The position numbers and the translations under genes were made by a program. A stretch of 64,000 nt of DNA from Ruminococcus hominis. GTDB taxonomy: Bacteria; Bacillota; Clostridia; Lachnospirales; Lachnospiraceae. This document shows positions 17,627-26,351 of the stretch, in pieces. Under the pieces are notes generated by a model. The model searched no databases. It worked only from the letters and a program-made list of their open reading frames with translations, and had not been told where the DNA came from. The stretch's first letter is position 1; every line of letters starts with the position of its first letter. The DNA lies in contig NZ_JACOPE010000001.1 of assembly GCF_014287355.1 (NCBI RefSeq), forward strand, positions 3,380,227 through 3,444,226. The letters run 5' to 3'.

Positions 17627-17996
17627 CAGCGTCACCCACTTTCTGCAAGACTTCAAACTTTAGGGCAGCAAGGTCGGAAACCGCCGCCCGCACCTCCCCG
17701 GCAAGCTGCGGGTAGGGGCTGTGCCACTCGTTCAGCGTCCGGGCTATCTGGTTTAAGTTGCCGCCGATCCTGCCGTATTCGGCGGTCAGTTTCCCGACAG
17801 CGGCAAGCAGCTCGTCATTGACAGGAGAAACGGTTATGATGGGGCGTATGGCTGCCCCGGTTATGGCTTGCCGGATAAACTCGGCTTGGCTCATGTTGTA
17901 AGCAGAAAGCCTTTCCGCAAACTCGGCGTATTCTTCCTCGGTCATGCGTGTCTTGACTACCCGGCTGCGGTGCGGTGTGTTGTATCGTTTTCGCAT
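17598..17996 (-). CDS. mobC: MobC-like relaxosome accessory protein
   Basis: This 132-residue DNA-binding accessory protein has an N-terminal ribbon-helix-helix region (about 14-50: VVKTRMTEEEYAEFAERLSA). The MobC core with GGNLNQIARTLNEW lies near residue 85. It assists the relaxase at oriT. The ATG at 17,996 follows AAAGGAGGTTTTACC. Its 3' end overlaps the relaxase start. The intergenic region upstream is the natural place for oriT. Confidence 0.88.
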   Translation of the reverse strand: MRKRYNTPHRSRVVKTRMTEEEYAEFAERLSAYNMSQAEFIRQAITGAAIRPIITVSPVNDELLAAVGKLTAEYGRIGGNLNQIARTLNEWHSPYPQLAGEVRAAVSDLAALKFEVLQKVGDAVGNIQTYQL

Positions 17997-18406
17997 GGTA
18001 AAACCTCCTTTCTGTGCGTGGTGTCCTCTCACTAATAGGAGAAAAACGGGGTGTGAAGCGGAACTGTTTTTGAAAAATCCGAAAAAATATTTTGAGGGAT
18101 TTTTAAGCGGCGCAAGCCGCATAAGCAGGGTTTGGGGAAGGCACTCCCCAACAAGATTCCCGCAGGGGCAAAATGAGCGAAAAGCGAATTTTGGTACTGC
18201 GGTAGAATCTTGCTCTAAGAAAGTGACGGATTCCGCTGTGTAGGCTTCTGCTGATACCCTCGACGGAGAGGGCGGGGCTTCTGCCAACTTTGCGGCAATA
18301 TTTTTCCCGTCATTATTACTACGCACTGGAAGAAAAATATGGCAAAGTCCCCCGGAAAATCTTTTCGTGTTTTCGTAACAGTATTTGACAAAAACGGGCG
18401 CAAAAA
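17997..18406. other. Intergenic region upstream of mobC; candidate oriT
   Basis: This region of about 410 bases has no convincing gene. It contains short inverted repeats, including GCGGCGCAAGCCGC (about 18,108-18,121) and a TTGGGGA/TCCCCAA pair (about 18,131-18,151), followed by a GC-rich stretch. In MOBP-type IMEs the oriT usually lies immediately upstream of mobC/relaxase, so the nick site is probably here. No nick sequence could be assigned by eye. Confidence 0.35.
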
Positions 18407-18436
18407 AACAGGAAACCTTTTTCTGATTTCCTGTTT
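18407..18436. terminator. Hairpin downstream of the winged-helix gene
   Basis: AAACAGGAAA (18,407-18,416) pairs perfectly with TTTCCTGTTT (18,427-18,436). It is flanked by an A run on the left, which reads as T on the minus strand. It lies about 35 bases past the stop of the winged-helix gene and is a likely terminator of the helD unit. Confidence 0.6.
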
Positions 18437-18471
18437 ACTGACTGCCAAAAAGGGCGGCGGTTATTCGGTTG

Positions 18472-18891
18472 TCATTCCCCGGAAGCAAACTTGTAGCCTA
18501 TGCCTAAAACGGTCTTTATGTAGGTGGGGTTTTTGCTGTCCGGCTCTATCTTTTTCCGTAGGTTGTAAATCACGTTGACAACACTTGAATGGCAGCTATC
18601 GCTATCCATGTTCCAAACGGCTTCAAAAATCTGTTCTTGTGTGAGGACATTGCCGGGATTGGAAGCAAGGAATACAAGGGTACTGTATTCAAGGCGGGTA
18701 AGGTTTATTTCCTCCCCGTCCCTAAATACCCGGCGTTGGTGCTGCCTTATTTCCAGTCCCGGAAAAAAGAGTGTAGGAAAAACACCAAAAGACATGGTTT
18801 CCATTTTAGCTTGATTGGCAGTTATTAACGATATAATTTGTTCATATAAGTTGTTCTGATTATCTGTCCGAATTATTATTAACTTATCCAT
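18472..18891 (-). CDS. Winged-helix DNA-binding protein (OmpR/PhoB type, no receiver)
   Basis: This 139-residue protein has a C-terminal OmpR/PhoB DNA-binding domain at about 45-138, with recognition-helix region SSVVNVIYNLRKKIEP and the GIGYKF wing. The first 40 residues are too short for a receiver domain and lack phospho-acceptor motifs, so it is not a classical response regulator. It lies 13 bp downstream of the HelD gene and is probably cotranscribed with it. It may regulate the element or the HelD unit; the target is unknown. Confidence 0.75.
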   Translation of the reverse strand: MDKLIIIRTDNQNNLYEQIISLITANQAKMETMSFGVFPTLFFPGLEIRQHQRRVFRDGEEINLTRLEYSTLVFLASNPGNVLTQEQIFEAVWNMDSDSCHSSVVNVIYNLRKKIEPDSKNPTYIKTVLGIGYKFASGE

Positions 18892-18904
18892 GTGTTTTCA
18901 TGAC

Positions 18905-21106
18905 CTATTCTGTCTGCGCTAGTTTTGTATGTTTAGAAGTTGCATATATCAATGGGCTAACTTCTTTTTCACAAAATAAGCTAAGTCTATGGAGTGCTCT
19001 GGTACAGGCAACGTATAAGAGATTTTTATCATCTTCATCATAGTAGTTTTGATTGTCTGCATCACAAATTAAGACGGCATCAAATTCCAACCCCTTTGAC
19101 ATATATACTGGTATAATGAATACACCTTGTAACTCTGCTGCACTTCCATTTCTGATTATTTGTATATCTAGTTTGTGCTTTATTTTGTTATACAAGCAGA
19201 TGGAATTATTTTCAGTTTTACAAATTAATCCTATTGACTGTAATCCTTTTTCTTGGCATGATTTTACCTCTTCAACAATCTTGTCAATAAAGACTTCGGA
19301 ATTATCCGCAATAAATACTTCCGGGCTATCCCCTTTCCGATTAAAACTTTTTATCTGTGGACTTTGTTCTATGAATTTTAAGCTAAAATTTAATATCTCA
19401 TTCGTACAACGGAAACTTTTGTTCAACACGATAAGAGAAGATTTTTTCTTATTCAGTATTTTATGAATTTCTTCATAGAAAGATATATCCTCTTTTTTGG
19501 CAAGGGTTTGTTTCATATCCCCTAAGATTGTAAATTTAGCATTTGGAAATAATAAGCCGAATATTTCATATTGAAGCGGGTAATAGTCTTGAGCTTCATC
19601 AATGACAACCTGCTTGATATTTTTATATTCATTCGTTCCGTATATTTTTAAATATAAATAAAGCATTGCTATTGCGTCATCATAGTATATACAGCCTGCT
19701 TCCAGATTTTCTTTCGTATATTCCCGGATTTCCTTTATGCTCTCTGAGGAATTATTATTTTGCAATAAACTGAAAAAATAGGATTCATTGCTAAATAATG
19801 TTTTATACAACTCAAATATATCAATTTTTATAAATTTTTGTATTTCCTGCTTTACTAAATTTTTTTCTGCTTTATGTCCCCGTCCCTTTCCTGTTCCAAA
19901 TATTAGTTCTAAAATATAATCTTCTAATTGCTCTAACTTTATGCCTAATGGAGTTTCTGTTCTTCCCAGTATCTTATCTTGTAGAGTCTGCCTGTTTACA
20001 ACACATGTTCCTTCATAATAAACATCATCAAATTCTATCCATTGGCATGGAATATCATAAATAAATTTGTCTAATATTTCCCCAAAAAGTTTTGACGCTT
20101 TAAACTCGATACTGTCTTTATAAATTTTTTTGTATTGTGAGGGAGCAATTATTTTTTCTAAAAAATCGTTCTTGGACTGAATTTTCCTGCCTTTTAACAG
20201 CATTTTTAGAATATCCTCAAATACAACGGAGATAACATTATCTTCTCCCAATTCGGGCAACACATTAGAAATATATTGCTCAAATATAGTATTAGGGGAA
20301 ATAATCATAATATTATTTGCGGACAACTTTGTCTGTAATCCTTGATACATAAGATAAGCTGCCCGATGAAGGGCAATGGAAGTTTTACCGCTTCCTGCCA
20401 CGCCCTGCACCATTAACAGGTCGTTTTCCATATCTCTGATAACAGCGTCCTGTTCTTGTTGTATTGTTTCAACTATCGCTTTCATTTTGGCGGTGGTATT
20501 CTGTGATAATAGTTGTCTTAAAAATTCATCAACAATCTGCACATCTGTATCAAAAAAATACTTTAACACTCCATTCTTTATTTCATACTGACGTTTTAAT
20601 TTGAGTTCACCTGTTACCCGCCCGCATGGAGCGTCATAAAATGCTTCTCCTTTCATAAAGCGGTAAAAAATACTTGCAATCGGTGATCGCCAATCATAAA
20701 CATACATCTCCTGATAACTGTTTTTCCGTAGAGAGGAACGTCCGATATATATTTTTTCACATTCTTCCTCATCATCAAATTTAAAATCAATACGGGCAAA
20801 ATATGGTGATTTTATCATGTTTTCCAGTAAAAGTATTCTGTGTTCTTCTTCTTCATAATCTACAATTTTATCTGTAACAGGGTTCATATATTGACTTAAC
20901 TCAACAAGTGCCTCAAATCCGTCAGAAGTGTATAGATTTGTAACACTATGTGTTGCGTTTTCACGAACTTCTTTTTTGGCTTCGATAATTTGTGATTTCT
21001 TTTTTTCTGCTGCTTCTTTTGCTTGTTTTAATTGTTCCTCGGCTAAAGATATAGTTTGCTTTAATCTTATTTCTTCGTACTCTCTTTCTGATTGATTATT
21101 TCCCAT
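18905..21106 (-). CDS. helD: HelD-like RNA-polymerase-associated ATPase (UvrD/SF1 family)
   Basis: This 733-residue protein has an N-terminal antiparallel coiled coil (about 1-50) followed by the HelD-specific YVYDWRSPIASIFY region. Walker A is VQGVAGSGKTSIALHRAAYL near residue 235, motif II is QVVIDEAQDYYPLQ near 515, and the C-terminal SF1 motifs include MSKGLEFDAVLICD and LYVACTRALHRL. HelD proteins dissociate stalled RNA polymerase rather than unwinding DNA; actinobacterial HelR relatives give rifamycin tolerance. It is IME cargo with lower GC than the mobilization genes, so it was probably acquired separately. The ATG at 21,106 follows AAGGAGGGTATTTTTT. Confidence 0.85.
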   Translation of the reverse strand: MGNNQSEREYEEIRLKQTISLAEEQLKQAKEAAEKKKSQIIEAKKEVRENATHSVTNLYTSDGFEALVELSQYMNPVTDKIVDYEEEEHRILLLENMIKSPYFARIDFKFDDEEECEKIYIGRSSLRKNSYQEMYVYDWRSPIASIFYRFMKGEAFYDAPCGRVTGELKLKRQYEIKNGVLKYFFDTDVQIVDEFLRQLLSQNTTAKMKAIVETIQQEQDAVIRDMENDLLMVQGVAGSGKTSIALHRAAYLMYQGLQTKLSANNIMIISPNTIFEQYISNVLPELGEDNVISVVFEDILKMLLKGRKIQSKNDFLEKIIAPSQYKKIYKDSIEFKASKLFGEILDKFIYDIPCQWIEFDDVYYEGTCVVNRQTLQDKILGRTETPLGIKLEQLEDYILELIFGTGKGRGHKAEKNLVKQEIQKFIKIDIFELYKTLFSNESYFFSLLQNNNSSESIKEIREYTKENLEAGCIYYDDAIAMLYLYLKIYGTNEYKNIKQVVIDEAQDYYPLQYEIFGLLFPNAKFTILGDMKQTLAKKEDISFYEEIHKILNKKKSSLIVLNKSFRCTNEILNFSLKFIEQSPQIKSFNRKGDSPEVFIADNSEVFIDKIVEEVKSCQEKGLQSIGLICKTENNSICLYNKIKHKLDIQIIRNGSAAELQGVFIIPVYMSKGLEFDAVLICDADNQNYYDEDDKNLLYVACTRALHRLSLFCEKEVSPLIYATSKHTKLAQTE

Positions 21107-21503
21107 AAAAAATACCCTCCTTGATAAAAAACAACAGAAAAATTCTCACTGATACATTGCTAGGCTAGTTTAGCACACGTTTGCCTATATAAACAGTCTT
21201 GTAATCATGAAATTTGTATGATACTATTATGGTGGGAGAGAGAATACAAAAATATTGTATATGCAATAGTAAAAAGGTCAGTAGCCTTTCCCATTATCCC
21301 ATATCTTCAGCAGACAGGAATACAAGCCCAGTAAATTCTTCTTACAGAACGTGGGAAAGCTGCACCTTAGCTTTCCATGTCCTGTGAATAGAGTTATCCA
21401 TGATTCCATAGCCTGTTATGCACATTTCCATAATGCTTGTCTTTGGTTCTTTTGTTCGGAATAGTGTGGTGCTTGCGGTCTATCTCTTGTTTTCGGTTGC
21501 TTG
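21107..21503. other. Non-coding region upstream of helD, to the IME right end
   Basis: No gene is supported here. The bases nearest helD (21,107-21,240) are AT-rich and should hold its promoter, but no clear consensus pair is visible. GGAAAGCT (21,354-21,361) pairs with AGCTTTCC (21,369-21,376) as an 8-bp hairpin. The remainder leads to the terminal inverted repeat. Confidence 0.4.
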
Positions 21504-21524
21504 CTTCTTTACCGTACATGAGCA
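21504..21524 (+). repeat. IME terminal inverted repeat, right end
   Basis: CTTCTTTACCGTACATGAG on the plus strand is the inverted partner of the left-end repeat at 12,017-12,037. It is followed directly by the 5' part of the Maff2-type target gene. Confidence 0.7.
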
Positions 21525-21526
21525 TT

Positions 21527-21649
21527 TGCACCCGGGTTGTCGTTTCCATAACCTTCCATCAGGTTGATTACGCCCCAGACACCAAGGCCGGCACCGATTG
21601 CAACGACCAGTGTCTGAAGGATATTGATTGCACTGCTAAAAAAAGCCAT
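21527..21649 (-). pseudogene. Maff2-type small membrane protein, 5' part (split by IME)
   Basis: The ATG at 21,649 opens MAFFSSAINILQTLVVAIGA followed by GLGVWGVINLMEGYGNDNPGA (41 codons); the frame then runs into the IME end. This is the N-terminal half of a Maff2 protein, with one membrane segment. The 3' half is at 11,924-12,016. Upstream (21,666-21,695) an AAACGCTT/AAGCGTTT hairpin separates it from virD4. Confidence 0.85.
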
Positions 21650-21776
21650 AATCAAATGTATGAACAAACGCTTTTCTTATGGTCTGTAAGCGTTTGGCTC
21701 TACTCCTTTCCCTTTTATTCAGACCTTTTTGTACCCTTATCAGTAGTAGCAGGGTGCTCGAATTCTTTCTTTCATA

Positions 21777-22849
21777 TCAGTCCTCACCTTCCTCAGCTTC
21801 AATCGCTGATACATCTTCTTGTGTTACAGTTACTTCATACATTTCAAATTCTGTATCTTTCGACATCACCAGTCGGTGTGCCAGATATTTTTCGACATCA
21901 AACGCATTATTCTTATTGAAATCGGCAAGCTCTTTGTACCGTTTGTGCTTTGTGATGTCATATTTGTTGCTTAAAAACGGCCGGACTCCACGAAGCTGTA
22001 AGATACATTTTTCTCCATCCATGACCGCCAGCTCATCTCTACTCATCAGTTCTTTTCCTGTCTTTTGATAGTTCAGCCCATAGGACCGGTTGCTGCCTCT
22101 GGTGTCTGATGTGTTGTAAAGATCAATGGTTTCCTTTCCCAGGGTTTCTGATATTTCTTTCAGTGTGGAACTTTCCTTTCCACCAAGGAAAAGAACAGTG
22201 TCACAGTTACCTGTGATCGTCTCTGCAGCATCCTTATAGATGGTTTTCAGCTGAGATTGTGACTGCAGAATGATAGAAGCGGAGATTTCCCTGCTTCGGA
22301 TCGTAGCAATCAATTTGTCGAATTTTGGAATCTGTCCGATATTGCTGAACTCATCAAGAAGCAGCCGTACATGATAGGGAAGTCTGCCTCCATGCTCATC
22401 ATCCGCTTTATCACAAAGCAGGTTAAAGAGCTGGGTGTACATGATCGCTACCACAAAGTTGAATGTGTCATCGGTATCACTGATGATGACAAACATAGCT
22501 GTTCTCTGATCACCGATCATATCCAGTTCCATTTCGTCATACGACATGATTTCTCTTAGCTCCTGAATATCAAATGGTGCGAGTCTGGCACCACAGGAAA
22601 TCAAAATCGATTTTGCAGTTTTGCCGGCAGCAAGCTTGTACTTGCGATATTGCCTTACTGCAAAGTGTTCCGGATTTTCTGCTTCCAGTTCTTCAAACAA
22701 TTCATCCACTGCATTTTTAAATTCTTCATCATCCTCCCTGGTCTCACTGGCATTGATAAATTCCAGCAAAGTAGAAAAGTTCTGTTCTTCCTCTGGTGCC
22801 TCATACCAGATGTATCCGATCAGTGCAGAATACAAAAGACGCTCGGCCT
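21777..22849 (-). CDS. virD4: VirD4/TraG-like coupling protein, exon 2
   Basis: This is the C-terminal 357 residues of the coupling protein that brings the relaxase-DNA complex to the secretion channel. It begins at the AG left by intron splicing and reads AERLLYSALIGYIWYEAPEE. Walker B is VRLLLDEFSNIGQ, followed by SASIILQSQSQLKTIY. The last 30 residues are acidic. With exon 1 (751 + 1073 = 1824 nt) it gives an uninterrupted 607-residue protein, the usual VirD4 length. Without splicing no start or Walker A precedes it. Confidence 0.9.
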
Positions 22850-22897
22850 ATAGTGATAGGTAAGGTTTTGATATTATCTCCACCTTTTCCCCCACTT

Positions 22898-22934
22898 CAC
22901 ACCGGACATGCGACTTTCACCGCATCCGGCGCTC
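22898..22934 (-). ncRNA. Group II intron domain V
   Basis: On the minus strand GAGCGCCGGATGCG, GTGAAAGT, then CGCATGTCCGGTGTG form the compact 34-nt-type domain V hairpin with the catalytic AGC near its base and a GAAA tetraloop region. Domain VI follows, with its branch-point adenosine region (GATAATATCAAAACC), up to the 3' splice site at 22,850. Confidence 0.85.
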
Positions 22935-22981
22935 CATCGATTGTCTTCACGAGACATTTAATCAGTCACCAAATTTAAGTT

Positions 22982-24889
22982 TTATATTATTGCTGACAGG
23001 TTCGCCTGCTCTCGCAGACTATTGATTTTCACGAGCATCTTTTTTGTGATATTGAGTGTTTTTATCAGGTCTTTTATTACTGCTTGGGGCAGTTCTTGTA
23101 ACAGAATCAGATATTTTTTGTGAATCAGAACCATGTTTTTATATCTTTCAAATCCACCAAGTGCTCTTGGTACTTTGAGCCATACAGCTACATGTTCCGC
23201 ATCTGCGAATTCTTCTCCACTGATTGCACATTTTCCCTTTTGAGCAGAAAATAAAGATATTTTACTGTCATGGTATTCTGTGCTATGACCAACGGATATT
23301 TTTTCTCTCAGTCCTTTCAGAACATACTGATTAAGGTTAAGTTCTGTATGAATCGGAGCACGACCTTCTTTTGTATAACTACAAACGATTGATCGCTTCG
23401 CCATCGGTATTTTATTTTTGATGAATGCAATCGGATAGATCATCTGGTCAATTCCTGAAACATATCGAATCATTTTTGACTGTCCGAATCTTTCCTTTTC
23501 TGCTTGGGTGATAGTTCCACCCTCATGTTTTAGCATACTTCCTGTTTCTGTATTTAACCTGTTCGTCAAAACTGTCATTACTCGCCTATGGAGTTCTCTG
23601 CAATCAATACTGATACAGGTGGCAAGCTGATAGTAATTCTGTATGCCTAACACCATAGAGTTATATAGCTGAATTTCTGATAAACAACTTTTTTTCTCTC
23701 TGGGTTTTGCGATGTTTTTCGCTTGTTCCACTAGCTTTGCTCTTTCAATTTCAACCTTTTTGTCACAGATTGCCGACTGCACCACATATTTATGATGCTT
23801 CAGCCTTACCCTTATTTTGAATCCAAGAAACTCTGACCACCGTTTTCTGGTGTTCACAATCCTTGTTTTCTCAGGGGACACCTCTAATTTCAACCTCTCT
23901 TCAATCCACGCCGTAACCGCTTCTTTTGTCCTGACTGCGTCCTCTTTCGTTCTACAGAAAATCCTAAAATCATCCGCATACCGAATGATATGCATTTCTT
24001 TCATTTCTGTGTTTTTCATAATCCTATAACCATGGCTTTTATCAAAAACTTTAGTTTTTCCGATTATTCTTTCTCGCCCTCTGCTTATAGCAATCGGATT
24101 TTCCTCCCATTGACTAGCTATCCACCAATCCAATTCATTTAGAACGATGTTTGCCAGTAGTGGTGAGATAATTCCTCCCTGTGGTGTACCCTTGTTGGGC
24201 AGTACCGTTGTATTATCGGGCATTTTAATTGGAGCTGTTAGTATTCGCTTGATAATAAAAATCAGCGTTTTATCATGGATACCCAGCGACCATATCTGTC
24301 TGATTAACTTGCTATGATTTACGTTATCGAAAAATCCTTTAATATCAAACTCAATAACATAATGAAGATTCATCATTTGAAGCATGGTGTAGGTTCTGTT
24401 AATGGCATGTTCAACGGATCTATTCGGACGAAATCCATAACTATTATTGCAGAACTTTGCTTCGCAGATTGGTTCCATGATCTGCTTGATACATTGCTGT
24501 ATCAACCTATCCCATATGCATGGGATTCCCAGCGGACGTGTTTTTCCGTTTGGTTTCGGGATATCTTTCCGTCTTACAGGCTTTGGTCTGTAGCCGTGTT
24601 CGCTTCCCGTAACAATAAATCTCACTCTTTTTACCACATCATCAGGAGTTTGACTCCCAATATCTGTGATGTTCTTTTTGTCTGTTCCTGCCGTGTAGCT
24701 GCCTTTGTTCGCTTTGATGTTTCGGTACGCAAGTAAAATGTTATCCCTGCTCAGTATCAAATCCATAAGATTCTCAAATACTTCACCGTTCTGACTTTTT
24801 TGATATAGTTCATCAAAAGTACCTTGCATTCCGTAGTACTCCGCATGACGCAGGTCATCTACACATAATGTTTTACTTTTCTTTGGCAT
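22982..24889 (-). CDS. ltrA: Group II intron reverse transcriptase/maturase
   Basis: This 635-residue intron-encoded protein assists splicing and retrohoming. The RT domain covers about 70-390, with KTRPLGIPCIWDRLIQQCI, GTPQGGIISPLLANI and the catalytic IIRYADDFRIFC. The maturase (X) domain spans about 400-520. The C-terminal HNH-like region reads GKCAISGEEF ... VPRALGGFERYKNMVLIHK, but the His-His pair expected before the Pro-Arg is replaced by Trp-Leu and the terminal His cluster is missing. The nuclease is therefore probably inactive while the RT looks intact. The ATG at 24,889 follows GAGGTGATGCCTT. Confidence 0.92.
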   Translation of the reverse strand: MPKKSKTLCVDDLRHAEYYGMQGTFDELYQKSQNGEVFENLMDLILSRDNILLAYRNIKANKGSYTAGTDKKNITDIGSQTPDDVVKRVRFIVTGSEHGYRPKPVRRKDIPKPNGKTRPLGIPCIWDRLIQQCIKQIMEPICEAKFCNNSYGFRPNRSVEHAINRTYTMLQMMNLHYVIEFDIKGFFDNVNHSKLIRQIWSLGIHDKTLIFIIKRILTAPIKMPDNTTVLPNKGTPQGGIISPLLANIVLNELDWWIASQWEENPIAISRGRERIIGKTKVFDKSHGYRIMKNTEMKEMHIIRYADDFRIFCRTKEDAVRTKEAVTAWIEERLKLEVSPEKTRIVNTRKRWSEFLGFKIRVRLKHHKYVVQSAICDKKVEIERAKLVEQAKNIAKPREKKSCLSEIQLYNSMVLGIQNYYQLATCISIDCRELHRRVMTVLTNRLNTETGSMLKHEGGTITQAEKERFGQSKMIRYVSGIDQMIYPIAFIKNKIPMAKRSIVCSYTKEGRAPIHTELNLNQYVLKGLREKISVGHSTEYHDSKISLFSAQKGKCAISGEEFADAEHVAVWLKVPRALGGFERYKNMVLIHKKYLILLQELPQAVIKDLIKTLNITKKMLVKINSLREQANLSAII

Positions 24890-25600
24890 AAGGCATCACC
24901 TCCTCTCGAAAGTGACCCTTTTGGTCTTACTCGTAATCCTTATCATTAGACTGAATAATGCCTGTTTATTTCAACCGACTTGTGACCATTCCTCCGAGTT
25001 CCTCTTTTTCGCAGAACTCATCATAAGTTCGATCACGGCTTTTCAGCACCAGTTCACCTGCTTATTTTCTTCGTCAGGCTATCCTCTAATGGAATCTGGT
25101 GCCTTTCCACGTTCCGATAATCCTATCTGTACATATATCCTTAGATCTCTGCTATAGTCCTGTCAGCTTGGATGTGCCTGTAACACAACATGGTCGTTCG
25201 TAGGGCGAATTTCTACTGAACCACACTGACTGCGCTTTAACGCACCCATACATTTCTATATGGTCTTCTTTTAGAACCGTACATTCGCAGTTTTCGTCAG
25301 TTTACTCGCCAAAGTAAACATTCTAATCATAGATATTTTATAGATCCTAGACCTATAGGTAGCGCACCCCACCTCTGGGGCGTTTTCGAGAATCTTTTGG
25401 CAGATTCCTACGACTACTCTCGGTCGTTGTCACGGAGCTTCTCACCCCAACCATTACAGCTGACGCAAGTCCGTCAAGGATAGACGTTTCAGGGCGTTAC
25501 CCCATCATTCCACCTATCGGATTACCAGTTCACAGACTGGTTATGATTTAATAAACCAACACTGTGCGCAGACTTTTTACCGCCTGCGAACGTGTCGCAC

Positions 25601-26351
25601 TGACCCAGAAATCTTCAGTTGATTTTTCGCCCTCACCCTTGGTATTTGCGATAATGGTATTGACCAGCTTTAAGATGTCTTTTTCACTCCGGATATAATG
25701 GAACGGATTGTAATGCATGGACTTTTTAAAGTTGATCGTATTTAATACCTTGATCCGGTATCCTCCATTTACCAGCATCTTCCCGCATTCAACGATGATC
25801 GTACCCTTTGGATCAGTGACCACATAGGATACGTGGTCCGTCATCTGCATAAGATTGGGTTTCACATAGAATCTTGTCTTACCGGATCCGGAACCACCGA
25901 TGACAATCACATTCTTATTTCTGGCATACTTTGGTGCTTTTGGTCTGCTGTTCATGGTCAGACGTTCCGTTTCTGTGAGGATGACATTGTTTTCAAAAAC
26001 CGGATCCATGAAGGGTTCGATATCTTTTCTATTTCCCCATCTTGCAGATCCATACTCCACACCCTGCCGGAACTTCTTTGCGTTTTTAGAACGATAGTAG
26101 ACAACCAGTTTTAATGCACTTGCAACCAGAACACCTACTGTAAGGTCCTGCAAAGCGATACTTGGCAGCCAGCTTAAAAATGCCAGTCGAAAATTGACTA
26201 ACATCACGCCAAGTCTCTGGACCATGCTTTCTCCCAGGCAATGCCGGTACAGCCAGGATCCTTTATCTGCTACATAGAAGATAAAGAAATATGGGAGATT
26301 TAAGATCACCAGCCGTTTGATCTGGACCTTCTGTAATTTCTCCCGCATCAT
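25601..26351 (-). CDS. virD4: VirD4/TraG-like coupling protein, exon 1
   Basis: This is the N-terminal 250 residues plus one base of the split coupling protein. Membrane segments lie at about 15-30 and 55-85. The conserved GSARWGNRKDIEPF follows, then Walker A VIGGSGSGKTRFYVKPN near residue 150. The coding sequence ends at FWV plus A, immediately before the intron's GTGCG. Unspliced mRNA would add 17 intron-encoded residues and stop, giving a product with Walker A but no Walker B. The ATG overlaps the end of pcfB. Confidence 0.9.

Larger units (their letters stand above)
12017..21526 (-). mobile_element. Integrative mobilizable element with large serine recombinase and HelD cargo
   Basis: This 9.5-kb insertion splits the Maff2-type gene of the ICE. 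The ends carry an imperfect 21-bp inverted repeat (12,017-12,037 and 21,504-21,524), and rejoining the flanks restores the target frame exactly. The content is a large serine recombinase, TnpW, a DnaC-like ATPase, a replisome-organizer-like protein, a small basic protein, relaxase, MobC, a winged-helix protein and a HelD-like ATPase. There are no type IV secretion genes, so it would depend on a helper channel for transfer. The backbone (12.1-18.4 kb) is clearly GC-richer than the ICE and host, while the HelD gene is AT-rich, so the element is itself a mosaic. Confidence 0.88.
22850..25600 (-). mobile_element. Group II intron interrupting virD4
   Basis: This 2751-bp intron is in the sense orientation of virD4. 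The 5' end is GTGCGACACG, a group II GUGYG-type start, and the 3' end is CACTAT (AY), preceded by a recognisable domain V and VI. Removing exactly these bases restores the virD4 frame (V-K-A at the junction). Domain IV holds the reverse transcriptase/maturase gene. About 700 nt between the 5' splice site and that gene make up domains I-III. Confidence 0.92.

Noticed and set aside
18215..18448. Minus-strand reading frame of 77 codons between the winged-helix gene and mobC
   Set aside because: No ribosome site, unlikely composition, and it runs across the hairpin terminator and candidate oriT region.
18472..18891. Complete two-component response regulator
   Set aside because: Only about 45 residues precede the winged helix and no receiver aspartates are present.
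18905..21106. UvrD/Rep-type DNA repair helicase
   Set aside because: The SF1 motifs fit, but the N-terminal coiled coil and the YDWRSPIASIFY region are HelD-specific, and the separation of Walker motifs matches HelD rather than UvrD.
21666..21776. Possible tiny gene between virD4 and the Maff2-type gene
   Set aside because: The best frame is 11 codons and overlaps an AAACGCTT/AAGCGTTT hairpin; there is no support for a protein.
25548..25600. C-terminal 17 residues after FWV as the natural end of the VirD4 N-terminal protein
   Set aside because: These codons lie inside the group II intron (after GTGCG). The spliced frame continues with AERLLYSALIG, as in intact VirD4 proteins.
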